NCBI GenBank assembly: GCA_045592785.1
Contig: JAZNVL010000026.1
Coordinates: 1 to 53,885, forward strand
Direction: 5' to 3'
From: RGIG8244 sp045592785
GTDB lineage: Bacteria; Verrucomicrobiota; Lentisphaeria; Victivallales; UBA1829
Length of the DNA stretch: 53,885 bases
The position numbers and the translations under genes are program-made. This document shows positions 1 to 7,026 of this stretch, piece by piece. The notes under the pieces are model-generated. The model was given only the letters and a program-made list of their open reading frames with translations. It was not told where the DNA came from and ran no database searches. The first letter of the stretch is position 1; each line of letters starts with the position of its first letter.

Positions 1-2
1 CA

Positions 3-125
3 GGCAAGGGAAAAATTGATTATTGGATTGCTCCAGATGGTCTTGAAGCAGAATCTCCCAAAGTAATAAATATGGAGAGAATAATTAAAAAATTGCGTAG
101 AAAAGAGGCTGCCGCAAAACATTAG
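3..125 (+). CDS. 3' end of an unidentified CDS (truncated by window edge)
   Basis: Open frame entering from the left edge and ending at TAG 123-125; only the last 40 residues are visible, ending in a Lys/Arg/Ala-rich helix (KKLRRKEAAAKH). No family is recognisable. Its stop codon lies inside the hairpin at 101-139, so that hairpin would have to serve as terminator for this gene too. The composition is AT-rich like the rest of the island. It could be the end of any DNA-binding or phage-type protein; I cannot say more. Confidence 0.5.
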   Translation, partial: GKGKIDYWIAPDGLEAESPKVINMERIIKKLRRKEAAAKH

Positions 126-139
126 GTTTTGCAACAGCC
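101..139 (-). terminator. Rho-independent terminator of the 150-491 gene (convergent)
   Basis: Arms 107-120 and 126-139 pair as GGCTG/CAGCC plus GCAAAAC/GTTTTGC around a 2x2 internal loop with a 5-nt apical loop. On the minus strand it is followed by TCTTTT (AAAA at 101-104). It sits 11 bp after the stop of the minus-strand gene and overlaps the end of the plus-strand partial CDS. Confidence 0.65.
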
Positions 140-149
140 CCGTTCAAAG

Positions 150-491
150 TTATTCTCTGGTAAGCCTGTTTTGCCATTCTTGCTCAACGCGTTTCTTCAG
201 TTCTTCGTCTTCTTTTTCGCACAATTTTATTAATTGAACGCAGAGGTTATCGCGCAGTTCCTTATCGGACAAATCTTGAAATGGCATAAAATTTCCTCCT
301 AATACCAAGCCTGCTGAGAAAATAATATCATAATGTTTTTGATAATTTTCTCCGACCTTTTTTTGAACATCTTCGCGGGAGAAAGGTTGCTTAAATAATT
401 TGTCCGCAGTGTCCAAAATGTCTTCTTCAAGATCAGTAATAGTTCCATTAAGTTTCAAAAATTCCAATACCACATTTACTAAATCAGCCAT
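150..491 (-). CDS. Hypothetical protein, 113 aa
   Basis: Small, acidic, predicted mostly helical protein without signal peptide, membrane segment or recognised motif. The C-terminal third is charged (KEDEELKKRVEQEW). The start ATG at 491 is supported by an AAAGGAT Shine-Dalgarno and a TTGAAA-N16-TATATT promoter at 535-562; a terminator follows directly. It is therefore a complete monocistronic unit, divergent from the restriction-modification cluster. An island-linked accessory role is possible but nothing in the sequence assigns a function. Confidence 0.7.
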   Translation of the reverse strand: MADLVNVVLEFLKLNGTITDLEEDILDTADKLFKQPFSREDVQKKVGENYQKHYDIIFSAGLVLGGNFMPFQDLSDKELRDNLCVQLIKLCEKEDEELKKRVEQEWQNRLTRE

Positions 492-534
492 TTTTATATC
501 CTTTCTATTTTTGATTTTTCGGTTTGATGCGGGT

Positions 535-562
535 AATATAACAGCTGACGGTGAATTTTCAA
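535..562 (-). promoter_or_regulatory. Promoter for the 150-491 gene
   Basis: On the minus strand: -35 TTGAAA (557-562), 16-nt spacer, -10 TATATT (535-540). The start codon lies 44 bp downstream of the -10. Confidence 0.6.
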
Positions 563-626
563 AATAAAAAACGTGACTGTTATCTTAAAAAATCAAAATT
601 TTTTGCTGGCTACAGAGAGAAAACGT

Positions 627-654
627 TTGCAAAAGGTATAACAGATGCTATATT
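627..654 (+). promoter_or_regulatory. Promoter for the restriction-modification cluster
   Basis: -35 TTGCAA (627-632), 16-nt spacer, -10 TATATT (649-654), 35 bp before the first gene. A short dyad (CCATG 657-661 / CATGG 674-678) lies over the expected transcription start. It could be an operator for the HTH domain of the first gene, but the arms are only 5 bp, so this is speculative. Confidence 0.55.
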
Positions 655-688
655 TACCATGAAGGTATGCAATCATGGAGAATAGCTG

Positions 689-1891
689 ATGTCTACGTTT
701 GAAAATATCGCTGAAGAACTGAAAAAACTCCGCCAACAGCAGGGGTGGTCACAGGAAGACCTTGCTCGTGAACTCGGCGTAAGTTTCGCCACCGTCAACC
801 GCTGGAAAAACGGTAAGACAAAACCGTCACGCCTGCTCAAGAAAAGATTAAACAAGTTGCAAATACAGGAAAATAAAATGGCAAAAACAATAGAACAGTT
901 GGAGCGAAATGCTTGTAAATATTGGCCTCTGGAAATTTCTGAAGCGGTTGCAAAAATAAATCCAATTCCAATGCTAATACAGACTCAAGATAAATTTTTG
1001 AGTATCTTAAAATGTGCTGATGCAAGCCCGACTTCTTGGGCAGATGTTCTATCTGCAACCTCAACTCTTCGAGCAAATATCTTTTTAAAGCATTTAAGTG
1101 TTCTTACTGATATCGGTGGAGAAAGATTGCAACGCTTTTCCAAAGATTTCTCAACCTTGTTCCCTTCCGGAAAATTAGAATTTGAATGGAATGGGAAAAT
1201 TTTCACATACACATTTTCAACAACAACGCCTTGCTGGACAAATAAAAAACTTTGCATTGACAAGGATACATTGCTGTCTGATTGCAATCTCTCAAAAGAA
1301 TTAAAAGATGTTATAATGTTATTACTTTGGGGCGGTGCTGCCATCAACAATCCAAATCTCCCTGATGAATTGACACAAAAATGTATTGTTGGAAGTTTAA
1401 TTGGTCAACCTGCTGAATTAGAAAAATTTGTCAAACAACGTTACATATATGTGAGTAGAATAACAGGCGGATCTACAGCAAATGACTGTGGACACGTGTG
1501 CGAAGAATCATGTGTTTCCAGATTGAAAAAATACTTGCCGAGTACTTATGTCATCGGAGGACACAATATCGCTGGAATTACTCAAAATAATAAAAATGAA
1601 ACAACTTTTGACATCGTTGTATCCAATCCAACCACAAGCCGTTCCTGTGCAATTGAAATTAGTTTTCAGGTAACAACGAATTCTGTTATTGAACGAAAAT
1701 CACTGTTGGCTAAAGAACGGCAAAAGCTGTTGCATAAAAAAGGACATAAAGTTGCTTACATCATAGATGGGTCTGGAAATTTTCAAAGACGCAATGCAGT
1801 ATCAACTATTTTGCAATTTAGTGATTGTAGTGTAAACTTTTCTGATGCAGGAATTCAAAAATTGGCAAAGTTTATCGAGGAGAACTGCTAA
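689..1891 (+). CDS. HTH-fused type II restriction endonuclease-like protein
   Basis: 400 aa. Residues 1-60 form a Cro/XRE-type helix-turn-helix (WSQEDLARELGVSFATVNRW). The rest is a separate globular domain ending in a region that resembles a PD-(D/E)XK nuclease core: Asp308, Glu323 and Gln327 in DIV...AIEISFQ, followed by a basic helix (ERKSLLAKERQ). A catalytic Lys in the usual place is not obvious, so the nuclease call rests partly on context. The stop overlaps the start of the adjacent cytosine methyltransferase (TAATG), the usual arrangement of an R-M pair. Start ATG 689 has GGAG upstream. An internal ATG at 878 would give the endonuclease without the HTH, but the frame is uninterrupted. 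The HTH could act like a control protein or aid DNA recognition. Confidence 0.65.
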   Translation: MSTFENIAEELKKLRQQQGWSQEDLARELGVSFATVNRWKNGKTKPSRLLKKRLNKLQIQENKMAKTIEQLERNACKYWPLEISEAVAKINPIPMLIQTQDKFLSILKCADASPTSWADVLSATSTLRANIFLKHLSVLTDIGGERLQRFSKDFSTLFPSGKLEFEWNGKIFTYTFSTTTPCWTNKKLCIDKDTLLSDCNLSKELKDVIMLLLWGGAAINNPNLPDELTQKCIVGSLIGQPAELEKFVKQRYIYVSRITGGSTANDCGHVCEESCVSRLKKYLPSTYVIGGHNIAGITQNNKNETTFDIVVSNPTTSRSCAIEISFQVTTNSVIERKSLLAKERQKLLHKKGHKVAYIIDGSGNFQRRNAVSTILQFSDCSVNFSDAGIQKLAKFIEENC

Positions 1892-3165
1892 TGCAAAAAG
1901 TACGTTTCATTGACTTGTTTGCAGGAACAGGTGGAATTCGACTCGCTTTTGAGCAGGCACTTGCGGAACACGGCTATGCTACAGAGTGTGTGAAAAGTGC
2001 AGAAATTGATCCAAAAGCTTGTGAAACATACCAATTGAACTTTGGTGTCAACCCTTACGCTGACGTCACAGAACTGGATGAAATTCCTCAATTCGATGCC
2101 CTATTGGCAGGATTTCCTTGCCAGGCATTTTCTTATGCCGGAAAACAGTTAGGCTTTGCTGATACACGGGGTACATTGTTTTTTGAGGTGGAACGAATCT
2201 TGAAGAAATATAAGCCGTCTTTTTGTTTTTTAGAAAATGTTCGAGGCTTGACAACTCACGATAAAGGCAAAACGTTTCAAACTATTTTAGCACATCTCAA
2301 AGAGTTGGGCTACAATGTTGAGTATCGCCTTATCAATGCCAGTTCAATGGGGGTCCCTCAAAATCGCACAAGGATATACATCGTTGCCACTCTTAATACA
2401 GTTCCCCGATTGACACTGGAAAACAATCTCGGTGCAAGCGATTCACATTCATACAAAAATCAAGAACCTGATTTATGGAATTATCAAGTTGATCGCAAAG
2501 ATCAATTAGTGAAAGACATTTTAGAGGACAATCCTGACTCATTATTTGATTGTTCAGATTGGTTTTGCAATGCTCTTTCAAAAATTGTCAACGGAAATCT
2601 TTCTCTGTTGCACGGAAAACGTCTGATTGATACCAGGCATGGGAATTCAATACATTCTTGGGATTTGGGGCGCAAAGGAGAGTGTTCAGGAAAAGAAATC
2701 ACTTTCATGAATATGCTGGTTTCCAATAGAAGACGGCATGACTTTGGCACACATCAGGATGGCAAATCCCTTACGTTAGAACAAATCAAAACCTTTTATT
2801 TTGATGAAGATATTGAGTCAGTTATCAGTTCATTGTTGGACAAAGGATATTTGAAAGTTGACAGTTCAGGCAAATATAATCTTGTTTGTGGCAATATGTC
2901 GTTTGAAGTGTTCAAATTTCTTGATCCAGAAAGCATTTCAATTACCTTGACTTCATCTGACTCCAATCGACTTGGAATTTATCACAATGGAAGAATTCGC
3001 AGGATAACCCCAAGGGAATGTGCAAGATTACAAGGATATCCTGATTCATATATATTGCATCCGCAAAACAGTTTTGCTTATAAACAGTTGGGAAATGCGG
3101 TATGTGTCCCCGTGATTCGTCAGGTTATTTCTAATGTCTTGCAAAACACAAATGGTATTTTTTGA
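1891..3165 (+). CDS. DNA (cytosine-5)-methyltransferase
   Basis: 424 aa. The conserved C5-methyltransferase motifs occur in order: motif I FIDLFAGTGGIRLAF at the N-terminus, motif IV GFPCQAF with catalytic Cys77, motif VI ENVRG, motif VIII PQNRTRIYIVA, and motifs IX/X near the C-terminus (RECARLQGYPD, QLGNAVCVPV). The region between VIII and IX (about residues 170-360) is the target-recognition domain; its sequence gives no specificity. It would methylate the recognition site of the upstream endonuclease, with which it is translationally coupled. No Vsr-type repair gene is visible nearby. Confidence 0.93.
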   Translation: MQKVRFIDLFAGTGGIRLAFEQALAEHGYATECVKSAEIDPKACETYQLNFGVNPYADVTELDEIPQFDALLAGFPCQAFSYAGKQLGFADTRGTLFFEVERILKKYKPSFCFLENVRGLTTHDKGKTFQTILAHLKELGYNVEYRLINASSMGVPQNRTRIYIVATLNTVPRLTLENNLGASDSHSYKNQEPDLWNYQVDRKDQLVKDILEDNPDSLFDCSDWFCNALSKIVNGNLSLLHGKRLIDTRHGNSIHSWDLGRKGECSGKEITFMNMLVSNRRRHDFGTHQDGKSLTLEQIKTFYFDEDIESVISSLLDKGYLKVDSSGKYNLVCGNMSFEVFKFLDPESISITLTSSDSNRLGIYHNGRIRRITPRECARLQGYPDSYILHPQNSFAYKQLGNAVCVPVIRQVISNVLQNTNGIF

Positions 3166-3182
3166 AACGCTTCGAGGTAAAT

Positions 3183-3941
3183 ATGACATTGAGAGAACAG
3201 CTTGACAAATGCTTGGCAATAAAAAAGGAAATCCGTCATCAATATAATGTTTGTAACAGGTATAGTACCGAAGTTGGACCGCTAACAAAAAAATTAATGA
3301 ACGAGGTTAAAGCACTTTTGCCCTTGTTGCCTTCTGGATTCAAAATGTGGAAGGATTTGTTGGCTACAGATCTGGGAAATATGAGTTCTGGAAATAATTA
3401 TATCAATGCTTTTACATATGGTGCGTTCACTCGTTCTTTAGAAGAATTGGATAAATTAATAAGTTGTGTTCCTGTAAAAAAGATTTTCATAAGTCATTCG
3501 TCAAAAGATAAAATTGTTGTTGAAGCTTTTGCAAATTTGTTGCGTTTAGGGGCAAATATTTCTCACGATGATATTTTTTGTACTTCCATTGAAGAAATGA
3601 AAATCCATAATGGCGATGATATTCGCCTACACATTCAAAATAATGTTAACTTTTCAGATTTTGCTATACTTTTGATTTCCCCCAATTATAAAAACAGTGA
3701 AATCTGCCTTAATGAAATGGGAGCGGTTTGGGCGGTTGATAAAAAAGTAAGGACATACGTTTTATCTGGACTTCAAGAATCTGAAGTCGGTTGGCTCATC
3801 GATACAAAGGCGGCAGAAAAAATAAATGATCCAGTAGCTCTTGCTGCGCTTTATGACGACCTTGTCAGATTCTATAATCTTTCGGAAAATACTACCTTAT
3901 GGACTGCACAAGCGACAAAATTTTTGAATTCGTTAAAATAA
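3183..3941 (+). CDS. TIR-domain protein, probable NADase-type effector
   Basis: 252 aa from ATG 3183, chosen because GAGGT lies 5-6 nt upstream; a TTG at 3162 in the same frame has no such support. The N-terminal 95 residues are helical and unrecognised. Residues ~98-235 form a TIR domain: beta-A KKIFISHSSKD, the helix-rich middle, and IS..Y..SEICLNEMG, where Glu178 sits at the position of the catalytic Glu of NAD-cleaving TIR domains. Prokaryotic TIR proteins commonly act as NAD-depleting effectors in anti-phage systems. Lying between a methyltransferase and tcmP, it is likely transcribed with them. Whether the N-terminal part senses R-M failure or a phage product is unknown. Confidence 0.82.
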   Translation: MTLREQLDKCLAIKKEIRHQYNVCNRYSTEVGPLTKKLMNEVKALLPLLPSGFKMWKDLLATDLGNMSSGNNYINAFTYGAFTRSLEELDKLISCVPVKKIFISHSSKDKIVVEAFANLLRLGANISHDDIFCTSIEEMKIHNGDDIRLHIQNNVNFSDFAILLISPNYKNSEICLNEMGAVWAVDKKVRTYVLSGLQESEVGWLIDTKAAEKINDPVALAALYDDLVRFYNLSENTTLWTAQATKFLNSLK

Positions 3942-3972
3942 TAGTCTGATTTTTTATAAGGAGAGACTGTGT

Positions 3973-5103
3973 ATGGCAGATATTCGCTTTTTTGATGAGC
4001 AGCGTGAGCAATCTAAAGTAAAAGCATCATTAGTGCAAAAGTATTTTTGGGCATGGGCAAATGTTATTTTAGGCGCATTAGCTAAAAACAAATATGTGAC
4101 TGATAAAAAAATTGTCTATATAGATTTATTTTCTGGACCAGGTCGCTATAAAGATGGAGCTATGTCAACCCCTCTTCTTGTACTGCAACAAGCAATAAAT
4201 GATCCACGTATTTCTCCTTGTTTGGTTACTCTTTTTAATGACATAGATCAAAATAATACGAGTACATTAAAAAGTGAAATTGCCAAATTGCAGAATATTT
4301 CAAATCTAAAGCATCCTCCGCAAGTTTACAATGAGGTTGTTAGTGATGATATTGTCAAATGGTTCAATAGCATTCGCTTTGCCCCAACATTATTCTTTGT
4401 AGACCCATGGGGCTATAAAGGTTTATCTTTGCGACTGATTAATTCTGTACTCAAAAACTGGGGATGTGATTGTATCTTTTTCTTCAACTACAATCGCATT
4501 TCTATGGGAATAAAAAATCCATACGTGCGTCCGCATATGGAAGCTTTATTTGAAAGTAGGTACGAACAGGTTGTTGCAAGAGTTGAAAATACAACGCCAG
4601 AACAAAGAGAAGCTGTAATTATTGATGAACTTTGCGAAGCATTGAATGAAATGGGGGGATGTCAACATTATATCCTACCATTTCGTTTTCGTAATGAATT
4701 GGGAAACCGAACTAGTCATCACTTGATTTTTGTATCTAAAGATTTCAAAGGTTATGAAATAATGAAAGAAATTATGGCAAAAGAAAGTTCAACAGAAAAT
4801 CAAGGCGTTGCATCTTTTGAATATAATCAAGTGGACGAACGTTGCCCGTTTTTATTTCAGTTCAATCGCCCTTTGGAAGATTTGAAAAATGATTTATTAG
4901 TACACTTTGCAGGTAAAACTTTAACAGCTGTCGATGTATACAAGGAACACTGTATAGGGACTCCATTTATAAAGAAAAACTATAAAGACGTACTGGCACA
5001 ACTTGATGATGACGGTGTTATTAAAATTCAAACTTCAAATGGAAAAAGGAGACGTGCTGGCACTTTTTCAGATAATATAATGGTGACGTTCCCAGAAAGG
5101 TAA
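3973..5103 (+). CDS. tcmP: Three-Cys-motif partner protein TcmP
   Basis: 376 aa. The N-terminus (FFDEQREQSKVKASLVQKYF) and the following DLFSGPGRY (from Asp51) and FVDPWGYKG (Asp144) are characteristic of TcmP, named for its gene neighbourhood with three-Cys-motif proteins. The two segments also look like a SAM-binding motif I (D-x-F-x-G-x-G) and a DPPW-like motif IV of amino-methyltransferases. This supports, but does not prove, a Rossmann-type methyltransferase fold; the C-terminal ~90 residues resemble a winged-helix DNA-binding domain. The next gene starts 3 bp after the stop and encodes the expected three-Cys partner. SD AAGGAGAG precedes ATG 3973. Biochemical role: not known to me. Confidence 0.85.
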   Translation: MADIRFFDEQREQSKVKASLVQKYFWAWANVILGALAKNKYVTDKKIVYIDLFSGPGRYKDGAMSTPLLVLQQAINDPRISPCLVTLFNDIDQNNTSTLKSEIAKLQNISNLKHPPQVYNEVVSDDIVKWFNSIRFAPTLFFVDPWGYKGLSLRLINSVLKNWGCDCIFFFNYNRISMGIKNPYVRPHMEALFESRYEQVVARVENTTPEQREAVIIDELCEALNEMGGCQHYILPFRFRNELGNRTSHHLIFVSKDFKGYEIMKEIMAKESSTENQGVASFEYNQVDERCPFLFQFNRPLEDLKNDLLVHFAGKTLTAVDVYKEHCIGTPFIKKNYKDVLAQLDDDGVIKIQTSNGKRRRAGTFSDNIMVTFPER

Positions 5104-5105
5104 GT

Positions 5106-5807
5106 ATGGCTAAATCAAAAATAGAATGGACAGAAACAACTTGGAATCCCATTACCGGTTGTTCACATAAAAGTGCAGGCTGTTTACATTGTTATGCGGA
5201 ACGAATGACTCATCGTCTTCATGCGATGGGGCATCCTAATTATCAAAATGGATTTAAACCAACATTTCATGAACATGTTGTTAATTTACCCTTAAAATGG
5301 CAAAAGCCTCAAATGATTTTTGTAAATTCGATGAGTGATACATTTCATGAGGATATTACTGATGAGCAGATTATCAGATTATTTTCTGTAATGAACCATG
5401 CCTATTGGCACAAATTTCAAGTTTTAACAAAAAGAGCAGAGCGTTTAGTTGATTTATGTTCAAAAATCACATGGACGCCAAATATTTGGCTAGGAGTTAC
5501 CATCGAATCAGCAGACTATATAACACGTTTAGATTTTCTAAAAGCAACCCCAGCCAAAGTGAAGTTTATTTCTGCAGAGCCATTGCTGTCCTCGCTAGGC
5601 AAAATTGATCTCGCTGGAATTGATTGGATTATTGTTGGAGGAGAATCTGGCCCAGGAGCACGTCCTTTGATGGAATCTTGGTGTCTTGAAATACTTGAGC
5701 AAAGCCGAATTTATAGTACAAAATTCTTTTTTAAACAATGGGGAGGAGTAAATAAAAAAAAGAACGGACGCTTGTTACTAGGACGCACTTGGGATGAAAC
5801 TCCTTAA
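5106..5807 (+). CDS. Three-Cys-motif protein, phage Gp37/Gp68 (DUF5131) family
   Basis: 233 aa. N-terminal KIEWTETTWNPITGC is the family signature, and the three cysteines are Cys19-x6-Cys26-x2-Cys29 followed by YAERM. Later conserved segments are FVNSMSDTFH, VLTKRAER, LGVTIES, KFISAEPLL and IIVGGESGPGARPL, a pattern like that of radical-SAM-type TIM barrels. The cysteine spacing differs from the classical CxxxCxxC, so an Fe-S/radical-SAM assignment is an inference. It starts 3 bp after tcmP and the two are almost certainly co-translated partners. The family occurs in phages and mobile islands, consistent with the setting. Confidence 0.85.
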   Translation: MAKSKIEWTETTWNPITGCSHKSAGCLHCYAERMTHRLHAMGHPNYQNGFKPTFHEHVVNLPLKWQKPQMIFVNSMSDTFHEDITDEQIIRLFSVMNHAYWHKFQVLTKRAERLVDLCSKITWTPNIWLGVTIESADYITRLDFLKATPAKVKFISAEPLLSSLGKIDLAGIDWIIVGGESGPGARPLMESWCLEILEQSRIYSTKFFFKQWGGVNKKKNGRLLLGRTWDETP

Positions 5808-5857
5808 AATGCAATTCAATAAAGCATAGTATATTTGAGTTGACAGGATAAAACTTT

Positions 5858-5923
5858 ATGAAATACGAGGAATTTGATCAGTATCTGCTGCAGGGCGAGT
5901 CCGGGAAATGGGATAAGGCTTAA
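5858..5923 (+). pseudogene. Remnant ORF (21 codons), possibly the N-terminus of a lost Fic/antitoxin-like gene
   Basis: ATG 5858 opens a 21-codon frame (MKYEEFDQYLLQGESGKW...) ending at TAA 5921. The sequence resembles the N-terminal helix of VbhA-like antitoxin domains fused to Fic proteins, as I remember them; no continuation in any frame was recognised. It lies just upstream of a broken rhuM, so this part of the island appears to be decaying. Confidence 0.25.
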
Positions 5924-6092
5924 AAATTTTGTTTATATGATTTGGAAATATTGATATGAATACCTTCCTTTACTTTTTGAAAAACTTGCAAGCTATTAAA
6001 CGATCCTATCAGAATAAGATATGAAGTGGAACGCGTGAACTCTCCATATGATTTTTTAATGGCATAGAGAGAACGGAAAAAGGATTTTTTCG

Positions 6093-6380
6093 ATGACTAA
6101 AAAACTGCAAATTCGTAACAGTACGGCTGATTTTCTCGTCTTTACCAAAGAAAACAACTCTGCCGATACCATTGAAGTCCGGGTTCAGGACGGTAATGTG
6201 TGGCTTACCCAAAGGCAATCGGACAGTTGTTCGATATTGATCGCTCGGTAGTTACCAAGCATTTGCAGAATGTTTTTGCCGATGGCTAGTTGGTCGAAAG
6301 TTCAACTTGTGCAAATTTTGCACATACTGCCGATGACGGCAAGACCTATCAGTATAAATTCTACAGTTTGCCCGCAATCC
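6093..6380 (+). pseudogene. rhuM-family gene fragment, frameshifted and truncated
   Basis: From ATG 6093 the frame reads MTKKLQIRNSTADFLVFTK ... VWLTQ, the N-terminus of the RhuM ('virulence protein RhuM') family. Around 6213 one base too many or too few shifts the frame. The expected continuation (AIGQLFDIDRSVVTKHLQNV) is found in the next frame, with an in-frame TAG at the glycine-glutamate position of FADGELVES, then HTADDGKTYQYKFYSLPAI before homology stops near 6380. So there are at least one frameshift, one nonsense change and a 3' truncation. RhuM proteins are accessory proteins common in genomic islands; this copy cannot be functional. Confidence 0.75.
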
Positions 6381-6429
6381 TTAAAAGTTACTACTACTGC
6401 CCATCCCCCATGGGAGAATAAAAGACTTT

Positions 6430-6460
6430 GTGAACTGTTCGGAATTTCCGGACAGTTCAC
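6430..6460. terminator. Strong hairpin (possible terminator) after the rhuM remnant
   Basis: 13-bp stem GTGAACTGTTCGG (6430-6442) / CCGGACAGTTCAC (6448-6460) with one G-U pair and a 5-nt loop. There is no clear T-run on either side, so it may be a terminator relic or a palindromic site. Confidence 0.35.
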
Positions 6461-6834
6461 TTATAAAAATATCCATCTATCCGTTTAATTCCATTGTAAA
6501 AATGCCTTCCTGTGCTAAGAAAATCTCTTGTTTTATGTAAATATCTATACTTTTTTATATTGCAATAACTGGCTTGAACATAAAAAACAATTCTTGTCCT
6601 TCTGATCATCAAGAATCTTCTTGAATTTTTATTTTTTTGTTGCTATATTACTTCCGTTGGAAGACGGTCAGAGTCCTTGAAAACGGGTTACTCATGTTCC
6701 CTGAGGTGCAAATTTCGAACACAAATCGGCATCTGTTTTTCTAAAAAAGACTGATAAAAACCATTAACAAAAATGAAAGGCAGCGTGGAAAAAGGCAACA
6801 GTTCAAAAATGCGTAAATCATCGAATTTGAGCAT
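6461..6834. other. AT-rich non-coding stretch at the island edge
   Basis: No convincing ORF, RNA gene or repeat seen. Short homopolymer runs and many stops in all frames; it is the tail of the AT-rich island before the initiator tRNA terminator. Confidence 0.5.
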
Positions 6835-6866
6835 AAAAAAGAGGATTCACATCTCTGTAAATCCTC
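6835..6866 (-). terminator. Rho-independent terminator of tRNA-Met
   Basis: On the minus strand the stem GAGGATT/AATCCTC (6841-6847, 6860-6866) is followed by six T (6835-6840), 10 bp beyond the tRNA 3' end. Confidence 0.75.
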
Positions 6867-6875
6867 CGGAATCGT

Positions 6876-6950
6876 TGGTAGCGGGGGCTGGAATCGAACC
6901 AACGGCCTCCAGGTTATGAGCCTGACGAGCTACCTCTGCTCTACCCCGCA
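6876..6950 (-). tRNA. tRNA-fMet (CAT), initiator type
   Basis: Minus-strand cloverleaf of 75 nt with encoded CCA (6876-6878). Acceptor pairs 2-71 to 7-66 are GC-rich while positions 1 and 72 are both T and unpaired, the hallmark of initiators. The D-arm GAGCAG...GTAGCTC and the anticodon loop CTCATAA also match initiators. The anticodon stem is A-G-G/C-C-T rather than three consecutive G-C pairs. The promoter is at 6969-6996. Its 3' end faces the AT-rich island. Confidence 0.9.
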
Positions 6951-6968
6951 ATGTTTTCTATGTTCGTT

Positions 6969-6996
6969 AATATAACATCAAAATGGAAAATTGCAA
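6969..6996 (-). promoter_or_regulatory. Promoter for tRNA-fMet
   Basis: Minus strand: -35 TTGCAA (6991-6996), 16-nt spacer, -10 TATATT (6969-6974), 18 bp from the mature tRNA 5' end. Confidence 0.65.
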
Positions 6997-7026
6997 GTCG
7001 AAAAGCGGCTTTTTCTGCAATTTTTT

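Noticed and set aside
101..141. Insertion-sequence terminal repeat (GGGGCTGTTGCAAAA resembles some IS ends)
   Set aside because: No transposase or second copy is in the window, and the hairpin with T-run after the 150-491 gene explains it better as a terminator.
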